Assembly: GCA_031263155.1 (NCBI GenBank)
Contig: JAISGK010000078.1
Coordinates: 23,565-87,564 of the forward strand
DNA from: Clostridiales bacterium
GTDB lineage: Bacteria; Bacillota; Clostridia; Lachnospirales; WQUN01
Length of the DNA: 64,000 nt
Direction: 5' to 3'
Shown: piece after piece, positions 33,892 through 42,608 of the stretch
Layout: every line of letters starts with the position of its first letter
Numbering within the stretch: position 1 is the first letter of the stretch
Position numbers and translations under genes: made by a program
The notes under the pieces: generated by a model
The model's input: the letters and a program-made list of their open reading frames with translations, nothing else
What the model was told of the DNA's origin: nothing
The model's database searches: none

Positions 33892-33921
33892 AGGGCGCGG
33901 ATTTAAAAATCTCCGCGCCCT
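33892..33921. terminator. Terminator after the RibU-like gene
   Basis: GGGCGCGGA stem with TCCGCGCCC around an 11-nt loop, followed by TGTTTGATTT. It may serve both the RibU-like gene and cwlD. Confidence 0.75.
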
Positions 33922-33940
33922 GTTTGATTTGAAGCCTTTG

Positions 33941-34639
33941 CTATTCCTGCTCTTGCATTTTAAAGTAATCCACTACGCCCATGTATATTGCCCACGCTAT
34001 CCTGTCCTGATAGTCTTCATCAAGCAGCTTCCACTTCTCCCCTGGGCTTGAGAGAAAACCGCACTCCACAATGACCGCCGGCATAGTTGTCTGTTTTAGC
34101 ACGTAGTAGTTAGAATTTTCTTTCGCTTCAAATTTGTTGTAATAGTCTACAAACGACTTTATCTGCTTTTGGATACATTCCGCCAATTTCTTGCTATTAT
34201 CTGATCTATTAAAATAGAATACCTGTGCCCCATGCACATTTGAACTGGGATAAGAGTTTTGGTGTATACTCACAAATATGTCAGCCTGACTAGCATTGGC
34301 GGTCAGCTTGCGGGCATACATGTCAGATCTTTTGCTTTGCGCGAGATCATCGTCATCTACACGAGTCATAAGCACCGTCGCGTCGGCCGTCTCTAAATAG
34401 CCCTGCAAAAGCAGGGCGATTTTTAAATTAATGTCCTTTTCTTCGGTTTTTCCTGTAACCTTGCCGGGGTCCGCTCCACCGTGACCAGGGTCTATGAGTA
34501 CTACCTTTTTGGAAAGAGGCATCGAAAACGACGCGGTTAATACTGACTCGTTGCGCAGGGTCGATGCCAAGCCTATTATAATTACCAATATATAAAGGGC
34601 GATGAGGATTTTCTCCTTGGTCACGCTGATTATTTTCAT
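33941..34639 (-). CDS. cwlD: N-acetylmuramoyl-L-alanine amidase, CwlD type
   Basis: 232-aa Amidase_3 enzyme with an N-terminal membrane/signal segment (about residues 9-30). Zinc residues lie in VVLIDPGHGGADPG, the Glu of EEKDINLKIA and SIHQNSYP, and the catalytic Glu in PAVIVECGFLS. In spore formers CwlD prepares cortex peptidoglycan for muramic-delta-lactam formation. Start at 34639 has GAGGGGG upstream; the longer frame start has none. The 221-nt gap to rnz shows no feature. Confidence 0.9.
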   Translation of the reverse strand: MKIISVTKEKILIALYILVIIIGLASTLRNESVLTASFSMPLSKKVVLIDPGHGGADPGKVTGKTEEKDINLKIALLLQGYLETADATVLMTRVDDDDLAQSKRSDMYARKLTANASQADIFVSIHQNSYPSSNVHGAQVFYFNRSDNSKKLAECIQKQIKSFVDYYNKFEAKENSNYYVLKQTTMPAVIVECGFLSSPGEKWKLLDEDYQDRIAWAIYMGVVDYFKMQEQE

Positions 34640-34860
34640 AAAGGCCCCCTCAATTATGTTATATTCGCCAACAAGCGCGAGGTTATGCCAAGCGGGTTTG
34701 CCACAACGAATAGCTGGCATTTAACCGGAGCGCCTCATTAGCGAGTATATTTCATCTTATTCGCGTCATCGCGGGTTTATTAAAAAAATCTTCGCGTGAC
34801 AGGAGGTTGCGCGGAGCCTAAGTTTTTGGGAGCGTGCTTTGGAGGAAAGAGCCCTACGTT

Positions 34861-35793
34861 TTACAAGCAGCTATCATCCTCATACTCTATTACAGTCGTC
34901 ATGCGATCTTTTCCGATTTTGGAGTTGCGAAATATCGCGCGCGCATTATCTATATACGCCTCCGGCGCTGGCATGGCGGGCGAAAAGTGCGTTAGCCACA
35001 GTTCTTTTACCCCGCCGTCCCTCGCAATCTTCGCGGCCTCCTGAAAGGTCATGTGCTTGTGCTTGGCGGCGGTTCGCTGCTTGTCCGGCTCGCCATACAG
35101 ACCCTCGCATATAAACAAATCAGAATTCTTCACAAATCCCGCAAGACCTTTTACCGGGCGCGTGTCAGTGCAATAGCTCATCTTTATCGGCGCGCGCGCT
35201 GGGCCCAGCACCATATCGGGCGTGAACGTCCTGCCATCTTGCGTTATGGTCTCGCCTTTTTGCAGCCTGTTCCACATCTTAAGTGGAATGTCTGCCACCT
35301 TGGCGCGTTCGGCGTCGAAGCGTCCCACGCGCGGGAAAAGAAACGAGTACGCAAAACACGGCACGCGATGATCCAGCGGATACGCCGATATGTTGTAATC
35401 GCCCAGCGTAACGGTCTCGGGCGCGAAGTGGGTCTCATACGGCAGCTCAATGACATCTATGTCGAACGGCAAATCCTGCGCTATAACGCACAGGCAACGC
35501 GCTACCTGCGATAAACCTTGCGGACCTACAAGGGTCAGCGTCTCTTCCCGCCCCGAATTGCCCACAGTAAGCAGCAGACCCGGCAAACCCGCGATGTGAT
35601 CGGCGTGAAAGTGGGTGAAACATATCACATCCAGGTTTTTGTACGCCCATCCCAATAGCTTAAGTGTAACCTGCGTACCCTCGCCGCAATCTACCATCAG
35701 CAGCCTCCCGTTGCGGCGCAGCAGCAACGAGGTTAAAAAGCGTCTGGGCAAAGGCATCATCCCCCCTGTGCCCAGCAACGATACATCAAGCAT
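34861..35793 (-). CDS. rnz: Ribonuclease Z
   Basis: 310-aa metallo-beta-lactamase-fold endonuclease that trims tRNA 3' ends. Zinc motif HFHADHIAGLPG (about residues 63-74), start LDVSLLGTGGMMPLPRR typical of RNase Z, and the AxDxxxC-like region replaced by CTDTRPVKGLAGFVKNSDLF. GHMTFQEAA-type region reads HKHMTFQEAAKIA. RBS GGAAGGGA before the ATG at 35793. Consistent with the window's tRNAs lacking encoded CCA. Confidence 0.93.
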   Translation of the reverse strand: MLDVSLLGTGGMMPLPRRFLTSLLLRRNGRLLMVDCGEGTQVTLKLLGWAYKNLDVICFTHFHADHIAGLPGLLLTVGNSGREETLTLVGPQGLSQVARCLCVIAQDLPFDIDVIELPYETHFAPETVTLGDYNISAYPLDHRVPCFAYSFLFPRVGRFDAERAKVADIPLKMWNRLQKGETITQDGRTFTPDMVLGPARAPIKMSYCTDTRPVKGLAGFVKNSDLFICEGLYGEPDKQRTAAKHKHMTFQEAAKIARDGGVKELWLTHFSPAMPAPEAYIDNARAIFRNSKIGKDRMTTVIEYEDDSCL

Positions 35794-35896
35794 ATGTCCC
35801 TTCCTTCTACCAATCACCACGGACGCGCAGTATGCTCTCCTATGAATGCAAAATCCTTTTGTGAAAACGCGCGTTTAGAGCTGTTGCTCAATGCCA

Positions 35897-37741
35897 TTAT
35901 TGATTAAATACTCTATAATACTCCCAACTTCTATATAGGTCGATATCCGCCTCGTCGGTCACATCTGCATACTCTCCGTTTGCGTCAAGATACCTGCCCT
36001 CTGTTATAACGGGGTATTTTTCACGCAATTCGTTAACATAGTCCACAAAAGGATCCATACCTTCCAGGCCCAGCAATTGCATGATGTACGCGCCAAAAAA
36101 GTTGCTGCTCATAACCTCCTCTTGCGGGACGCTTGGGTTTAATAGTAATCGCGAGGCATCGTTGCGCCATATCACATATGGGCAGTTGTTAAGCCTCGTT
36201 TCGGCGGCAAAGTCATTGTCGGGCTTTTCGATTAGCGCGTCGTATATGTCGTTGGCAAAACTAGGCAGGTGGTCTCCAAAAATGATCATCACAATCGGTT
36301 CCGCCCGCCCCGAAAAAAAGTCCACAAGGTTTTGCAATTCGCGATCCACATCTAACATACCATCTACATAGTTGTAGAGGGCATCCATGCTATCGTCCGA
36401 TAGTTCCAGGGTAGTGTTAAAATTCTTTGTGGCGTTATACTTGCCCAGGTATGGACCGTGATTTTGTATGGTTACGCAAAATTCAAAAAAAGGGCTGTCG
36501 TTGGTATCGACGTGGCGTGTGTATTCGCTTATGATGCGCTCTATCGTTTGCCTCTCTGTGATGTACATGCCTCGCGTGTCGGATTTGTCGTACTGTTCTT
36601 GTGTGATAAAATCGCTGAATCCCATGTATTTGTAAACATTTTGCCGATTATAGAACCAGCCAAATCCTGGGTGCAGCGAGATATTTTCGTAACCCGCCCG
36701 TGCAAGCCATAGCGGCAGAGCGTCTATCTGCTTTGCTATCAAATTGTAAGCGTAAGCGACACCCCGAAAATGCCGCGAGTTAATACCGGTAAAAATATCA
36801 AACTCTGTGTCAGCCGTGCCTCCGCCCACGTTGGGAACAATCAAACTCCCTGTCAACGATTCCGCCGCCAAACGATTGTAATTTTTCATGGGGTCGGTGT
36901 AGCCGGTGTAGTCCAGGGCTGGATTGTTAAGGATGTCTGAAAAAGCCTCGCTCAATATCAATACTACGTTGGGGAGAGTATCGGCGCGCGGTTCTACAGG
37001 CGCGAACGAGGAAATGCGCGATTCTATTTCAAGTTTATTATTCGCGTAGCCTGCGGGTCTTTCTATACTGCTCGTATTGAATGTGTAGATAAAACTATAA
37101 ATAAACCCCTTGGATTGATAATTGTCAGTCATATTATACACATTACCTGATGTTCGGAGAAGAGCATACAGTTTTTTGCTTGACAAAGCTGTGCCATTTA
37201 CAACGATCAGCAGCGTGGCGGTGGCCAAAGTCCCAAATATACGCGTATAAACTCCCATTTGCTTATTGCGGATAAAATATAGGCACACGGCTAGCAGCAA
37301 AACAAAACCCGCAATGCCTGCGGTAAGCGCTATAAACAGGCTTTTGTCCATGCTGCGGGATATACCCGCGAATTCCGCGCCAAGCATAATATCGTAAGGC
37401 TTGAATGGATCTTGCCGCATGTTGATCATCGTACGATTCGCATATGACAGGATAAGCGTGGCAAAACCTGTGAGGCCGCACGACAGCACAATATTGTTGG
37501 TTATGAAATACAAAATAAGGACAACTAAAATAATTGGCAGGTAATTAAGAAAAAAGGTAACAAACCTGTTTTGCCATAAAATATCCCAATATTCGATGAT
37601 AGAACCTGGCTGCAACACAAAAACCAACACAGTCAATACAAATGCCGCAGCGGCGGCCAGACACAAACTGGCCAATAATCCGACTGTAACAAAACGCTTT
37701 CTTGGTGCTCCTAGTTTTCCAAGCCTTTTTGATTTTGTCAA
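35897..37741 (-). CDS. LTA synthase family membrane sulfatase-like protein
   Basis: 614-aa protein with about five N-terminal membrane segments (1-200) and an extracellular alkaline-phosphatase-fold domain (about 250-560). PNVVLILSEAFSD holds the first metal site, GGGTADTEFDIFTG the probable catalytic Thr, and MIIFGDHLPSF the C-terminal Asp-His ligands, as in LtaS. Substrate could be lipoteichoic acid or another glycerol-phosphate polymer. TTG start with GGGGAG 6 nt upstream. Confidence 0.9.
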   Translation of the reverse strand: MTKSKRLGKLGAPRKRFVTVGLLASLCLAAAAAFVLTVLVFVLQPGSIIEYWDILWQNRFVTFFLNYLPIILVVLILYFITNNIVLSCGLTGFATLILSYANRTMINMRQDPFKPYDIMLGAEFAGISRSMDKSLFIALTAGIAGFVLLLAVCLYFIRNKQMGVYTRIFGTLATATLLIVVNGTALSSKKLYALLRTSGNVYNMTDNYQSKGFIYSFIYTFNTSSIERPAGYANNKLEIESRISSFAPVEPRADTLPNVVLILSEAFSDILNNPALDYTGYTDPMKNYNRLAAESLTGSLIVPNVGGGTADTEFDIFTGINSRHFRGVAYAYNLIAKQIDALPLWLARAGYENISLHPGFGWFYNRQNVYKYMGFSDFITQEQYDKSDTRGMYITERQTIERIISEYTRHVDTNDSPFFEFCVTIQNHGPYLGKYNATKNFNTTLELSDDSMDALYNYVDGMLDVDRELQNLVDFFSGRAEPIVMIIFGDHLPSFANDIYDALIEKPDNDFAAETRLNNCPYVIWRNDASRLLLNPSVPQEEVMSSNFFGAYIMQLLGLEGMDPFVDYVNELREKYPVITEGRYLDANGEYADVTDEADIDLYRSWEYYRVFNQ

Positions 37742-37882
37742 ATGAAGCTCCCCAGTCCTAAATATTTTGTCTATTTTAACTTAAGGACGAAGAAGTATCA
37801 ACACAAATTATGTCGTGATTATCGTGGCTTTCCATTTCAAGATCATCATTCGACAGGATTATCTCGCGCCTCCAGTACCTTT

Positions 37883-40800
37883 TTAGGCCATTTCTATTTC
37901 ATACGCATCATCCATAGCAAAAAAATATAACATTGAAGTTATCTGTTTCGGTGTGTGGCGCATGTGATTTATCGCTTTTTTATATACGCTTAATTGCAGT
38001 TGATGCCTTACACAAGCCTCTTGCACCGTATCGGCTGTCACGTGATCAGACTTATAATCGACCAGCACAATGCGGTCTTGCTCTTCAAAATAGCAATCTA
38101 TGATGCCATGTACAAGTATCATTTCATCTTCAAGCGATGTATCGGCATCCGCGCCGAATATCGTTTGACCGTCGGCAGTCTGAGCCTGGGTCAATGTATT
38201 ACTCGTTGGCAGACCAACCTCTCGCGCGGGCAAGCCCATTACAAAAGGGGTCTCGCGATATATTTTGCCACTGGCGCGCATCCTGTCCGCAAGCGGCGAT
38301 ACCAAAAATCGCTCAATTTTGCCAACAGGAATAATGCTCGCCATTTCTTGCGGTAAAATGCCGCGCTCCATAAGGCTTTTGACAAGAGCGGACACATCTT
38401 GAGCAGCATCAAATATGTTCAAATGCTCCATAACAATGTGAATGGCCGTGCCTCGCTGTGTGTTGGTGGCGGGTTTTGCCTTCCTCAAAAATTCCGGAGG
38501 CGCAAATGTAACCGAAAAATCTCGCAAAGCTACGGTGTCTGGATGTTCTTGGGCGTAGAACAAGCGTTTCATCTCGCTTATGGACACTTTTGACGGTAGG
38601 CTTACCGCTTCGGCATGGGGATACCGCCACCACATTGTCCGCTTTATCTCCTGTTCGCAACCGCTATAATTGTGCCCGGCGCGAATAGCTTGCAATTCTT
38701 CCAACCTGTCTTTCGTCTGTCTCACTCGTTCTTTCGCGCGCGCTTCGACCATAATTTGGCGCAAGTCAAACAATTGCGGTTTTACGTACACGCACGGCAT
38801 AATAAGATCGATGAATGACCGCGCGGAGGCCCTATAATATGCCGGCAATGTCCCAATCGCGAGAGGTTCATCTGTCGCGATGCTCGCCCCGTCTGGTTCA
38901 AACCCGTCATTGTTCAGCTCCGCCGCGAATCGCCATTTATCCGCGTGCTTTTCCAGCCCGTCCACACAAGCGGTTATGATCAGTTTTTCTCTGGCGCGCG
39001 TTAAAGCGACGTAGAGCACTCGCAATTCTTCCGAGAGTCTTTCTATAGACAGTTTGCGCGACAATGCCATTCTGGGCAGGGTATCCGTCCGCGTGCGCCT
39101 GTTTATATCCACATAAACGGGGCCGATACCAAGCTCTGAATGAAGAATCACCTGATCACGCTCATCCCGCTTGTTAAAATTTCTGCCCATAAGAGACAAG
39201 AATACGACGGGGAATTCCAGACCCTTGCTTTTGTGTATGGTCATAACGCGCACCTGCGCGGCTGCCGTCACACCCGGAGAAATAACATCGGCGTCTGTCT
39301 TTTCTATGCGTTCCACATATCTTATAAAGTGGAAAAGCCCTTTAAAAGTAGTAGCCTCGTAAGCGGTAGCGCGTTCCAGCAACGCGCGAAGGTTGGCCTG
39401 CTTTAGCTCGCCGCCGGGCATCACTCCCGCTATGCGCAAAAGGCCCGTATCTTGCATAATGATGGATATCAACTCTGACACGGTAGTTTTGGCTACCATG
39501 TCGCGCCATTGATTGAGATCAGTTAAAACCCGCCTTATCTTTGCCTCAATGGCTTTGCGCGCGCTTGAGGCTCCGCCGCCCTCTGCGTCGCTTAACACTA
39601 TGGATTGCCGCATATGCTCTCCGGCGGTCGCATAATTTTCAATACATTCGTAATATGATCCGCCACTCATCACAAGCCCGTTTTTAACATGATCCCCTTG
39701 TGGGATCATATCCCCTTGCGGAATCCCGTTGGGATCTTCCTGGGGGCTCACATCGTGGTTGCCTTGTGAGGCCGCGTGCTTTATCTCTATCAATTCATCG
39801 GGCGTAAAGGCGTACACAGGCGAGCACAGCGCTGTCGCAAGCGGGATGTCTTGCAATGGGTTATCCGTTATGCGCAAAAACGCCAGCATGGTTTGTATTT
39901 CCCATGTGTCAAAAAAACCGCTGTCCGCTTGCGCGAACGCGTCGATGCCGTTCCGCTTTAGCTCGTCGCATATCACTTGAGCCACGCCTTTTTCCGACCT
40001 CAACAGGATAACAATGTCACTTGGCGTAACAGGCTTTAACTCGCCATCCTTCGTCACCAACAGGGGTTCTTTGGGGTTTAGCAACTGTTTGATTCTGTGC
40101 GCGATATACTCCGCCTCGGCCTGAATTTTGGATATCTCTTCCGCTTCATCGATGTCTTCTTTGTCAGGTTTTGTGTACTCTACCAGGTTTACCTCTGTTA
40201 TGCATTGAGGGTTCGGCAAATATTGCGCGCCGGGGTACAGCGCCGCGTGATCGTCATAATCGATCTCTCCTATCTCCTTGGTCATCAACATGGTGAAGAA
40301 GAGATTTACAGAATTGATAACCTCCGCGCGGCTGCGGAAGTTGCGCAAAAGATCTATGCGCTGTCCCGCCCCTGGGTCGCCGCCAAAACGTTCGTACTTC
40401 TCTATAAACAATCCAGGGTTGGCCCGGCGAAATTTGTAAATGCTCTGTTTCACGTCGCCGACCATAAAGCGGTTGTTATTGCTGATAGATTTTAGGATAA
40501 GTTCTTGTACCTCGTTACTGTCCTGGTATTCGTCTATCATTATCTCTTCAAAGCGCCCGGCAATCTCTCTGGCCGCGTCGGTAGGTCGCGGATCTTCTGG
40601 GTCATTTGTCAGCAAAATTTTTATGCACTGACGCTCCAGGTCGCCAAAATCCATCACACTGCGCTCGCGTTTAAGCCTCTCGTATCCCGCGCGGTACCGG
40701 CGCGTAAGGCTTATCAATTCACCTACATACGGTCTAAGCCTCCGCACGTCACGCAACAGTTCCGCAGGCGGCTTTACAAACATATCCTTTAGATCTCCAA

Positions 40801-41800
40801 GCATTTTCTTCACATCGTCGCGCTGCGATTTTACCTTTTCCTGCAATGTCTCATCCAGTGCTTCTTTTTGTTTGCCGCGATATACATACAGACGCTCATA
40901 ATGGACATTGTTCAACGCAAGGTATATATCTTCCAACCCACCGTCAATCTCGCGCAGAGTAAACAACAACATCTTACGGTCGCTTTGCAGCGCTTCTTCA
41001 TAACGTTCTGGTCCAAATGGCTCACGGCACAGCGCTATGGAGCGCTCGGTCAAGTCAAGCGTTCCAAGCAACTGCCTACGTATCTCATTTCGCAATATAT
41101 CTACCCACACATGTCCGTCAAACGAATCCGCGTTAAACATGGCCAGGTATTTGTCCAGCGTGTAATCTGGAAACGGGCTGGACTCCACAAACGTGGACAG
41201 CCGCGCCACAAGCATCATAAGCTCGTCGTCACGCGTTTTTCCTCCGCCATAGGCTTCTACAAGGTTAAGAAAATCATGATTGTTTTCGGCTGCGTAACTC
41301 TCTTCAAATATATTTTCCAGCGACTGGGCGCGCAGTAACTGAGCCTCTATTTCATCGCAAATTTTTGCGTCGGGGTCTATATCTGTGAGAAAGAAGAATT
41401 GCTTTAACAGTTTGCGGCAAAACGAATGTATTGTAGAGATATTAGTCATGCCCATTCGCAGCGACTGCCGCGACAGATGCTCTATCATTTTCTCGTTGGC
41501 TGTCTCATCGTATATGTCAGGCGTATCTTGCCGGGATGAGAGCCTTTGAGAATATAGTTTACTAATCCGCTCGCTTATGGCTTCGGCTATGCGTCTTTTC
41601 ATTTCCGCCGCAGCAGATTCGGTAAACGTAACCACCAAAAGCCTGTCTACATCGACAGGCTTTTGGTGGTTTGAAATAATGCGCAACACTCGTTGAACCA
41701 GCACGGCAGTCTTTCCGCTTCCCGCAGCCGCCGAAACCAAAATCTCTGATCCACGCGCGTCTATGACCTGCCGTTGCTGTGGGGTATACTGTATATCCAT
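37883..41800 (-). CDS. addA: AddA helicase-nuclease subunit
   Basis: 1305-aa UvrD-like helicase plus nuclease for double-strand break processing. Motif I ILVSAAAGSGKTAVLVQRV (about residues 20-38), DEYQDSNEVQ for motif II, HKSKGLEFPVVFL and EELRVLYVALTRAREKL for later motifs, and the C-terminal RecB-type nuclease with GIIDCYF and VLVDYKSDHV. It starts at the stop of an unknown 205-aa gene rather than after addB. Residues near 680-705 hold a repeat-bearing insertion (NGIPQGDMIPQGD). Confidence 0.95.
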   Translation of the reverse strand: MDIQYTPQQRQVIDARGSEILVSAAAGSGKTAVLVQRVLRIISNHQKPVDVDRLLVVTFTESAAAEMKRRIAEAISERISKLYSQRLSSRQDTPDIYDETANEKMIEHLSRQSLRMGMTNISTIHSFCRKLLKQFFFLTDIDPDAKICDEIEAQLLRAQSLENIFEESYAAENNHDFLNLVEAYGGGKTRDDELMMLVARLSTFVESSPFPDYTLDKYLAMFNADSFDGHVWVDILRNEIRRQLLGTLDLTERSIALCREPFGPERYEEALQSDRKMLLFTLREIDGGLEDIYLALNNVHYERLYVYRGKQKEALDETLQEKVKSQRDDVKKMLGDLKDMFVKPPAELLRDVRRLRPYVGELISLTRRYRAGYERLKRERSVMDFGDLERQCIKILLTNDPEDPRPTDAAREIAGRFEEIMIDEYQDSNEVQELILKSISNNNRFMVGDVKQSIYKFRRANPGLFIEKYERFGGDPGAGQRIDLLRNFRSRAEVINSVNLFFTMLMTKEIGEIDYDDHAALYPGAQYLPNPQCITEVNLVEYTKPDKEDIDEAEEISKIQAEAEYIAHRIKQLLNPKEPLLVTKDGELKPVTPSDIVILLRSEKGVAQVICDELKRNGIDAFAQADSGFFDTWEIQTMLAFLRITDNPLQDIPLATALCSPVYAFTPDELIEIKHAASQGNHDVSPQEDPNGIPQGDMIPQGDHVKNGLVMSGGSYYECIENYATAGEHMRQSIVLSDAEGGGASSARKAIEAKIRRVLTDLNQWRDMVAKTTVSELISIIMQDTGLLRIAGVMPGGELKQANLRALLERATAYEATTFKGLFHFIRYVERIEKTDADVISPGVTAAAQVRVMTIHKSKGLEFPVVFLSLMGRNFNKRDERDQVILHSELGIGPVYVDINRRTRTDTLPRMALSRKLSIERLSEELRVLYVALTRAREKLIITACVDGLEKHADKWRFAAELNNDGFEPDGASIATDEPLAIGTLPAYYRASARSFIDLIMPCVYVKPQLFDLRQIMVEARAKERVRQTKDRLEELQAIRAGHNYSGCEQEIKRTMWWRYPHAEAVSLPSKVSISEMKRLFYAQEHPDTVALRDFSVTFAPPEFLRKAKPATNTQRGTAIHIVMEHLNIFDAAQDVSALVKSLMERGILPQEMASIIPVGKIERFLVSPLADRMRASGKIYRETPFVMGLPAREVGLPTSNTLTQAQTADGQTIFGADADTSLEDEMILVHGIIDCYFEEQDRIVLVDYKSDHVTADTVQEACVRHQLQLSVYKKAINHMRHTPKQITSMLYFFAMDDAYEIEMA

Positions 41801-42417
41801 TATGCCACGTAATTTTGGTTAAAGGTTATAAATTGACTGTAAGAAGACATGAAATAGTAGCTGACATAGGCAAGTGACGAGGGTCTGATACGCGCGCGCC
41901 CAAAAACGCGTTTGGCGGCGTAACGGCTAAACTCTACCTCAAATTGCCCTTCGCACTGCCAAAACGTATCGGCAAATATGGAAAAATGCAAGCGCTCGTG
42001 CTCGTCAAGTTCAAACACGTCTTTAATTGTTTCCAGCATATCTATGGGGTCGTCGCACTTGAACATGCCAGAGGCAAGATAATGAATGGTATGGTACATG
42101 GCCGTCATTTTATATAGCGCGCGCCGCGACGATATATCCATAAAGCGCAATTGACGGTAAAACACATTGCGAGGGGCATTAAGCCCGCAAAAGTCATTAA
42201 CGTCGCCCATAACGCAACTTATAACCTGGCCGTAAAAGTTACGCAAAAAAAAGTTTTTAACACTCTCAAGTTTTTCAAAAAAGAAGTCGCTCTCATCTTC
42301 CAAGCGCTTAATTAAACGTTTGCGCGGCGCAAAAACTCCAAAATATTCTTTCTTGTGTTCCAGGCGCGCGTGGTCGGGTATTTTATACGGGGCTTGATCG
42401 GCCTCCAATGCTTGCAT
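41800..42417 (-). CDS. Unknown protein upstream of addA (205 aa)
   Basis: 205-aa protein, no family recognised. It is rich in aromatic and charged residues (VKNFFLRNFYGQV, FSIFADTFWQCEGQFEVEF), with no signal or membrane segment. The stop overlaps the addA start by one base (TAATG), so the two are co-translated, in the place where addB is normally found, but it is far too short for AddB (about 1100 aa). RBS GAGGAG before the ATG; an extended -10 promoter precedes it. Confidence 0.8.
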   Translation of the reverse strand: MQALEADQAPYKIPDHARLEHKKEYFGVFAPRKRLIKRLEDESDFFFEKLESVKNFFLRNFYGQVISCVMGDVNDFCGLNAPRNVFYRQLRFMDISSRRALYKMTAMYHTIHYLASGMFKCDDPIDMLETIKDVFELDEHERLHFSIFADTFWQCEGQFEVEFSRYAAKRVFGRARIRPSSLAYVSYYFMSSYSQFITFNQNYVA

Positions 42418-42458
42418 AATCCCGCTCCTCTTATTCTTATAGTGGCTCTAATGTCGGC

Positions 42459-42487
42459 ATTATAGCACATCCCTACCAATTTTAAAA
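42459..42487 (-). promoter_or_regulatory. Promoter of the 205-aa gene/addA operon
   Basis: Minus strand extended -10 TGCTATAAT (TATAAT at 42459-42464) with a weak TTTTAA 17 nt upstream. Confidence 0.6.
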
Positions 42488-42608
42488 GATTAAGCTGAAA
42501 ATTTGCCAAAAACTTTTAGCGGTGGATCTGAAGTGAAGCCGCGTGAGCTTTTTTTTCAAATGGGCATAATAGATTTGCATGTTAAATGTTAACTTGAGGA
42601 TGTGCTTG

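Noticed and set aside
37883..41800. UvrD/PcrA helicase
   Set aside because: The length and the C-terminal RecB-type nuclease motif make AddA the right call.
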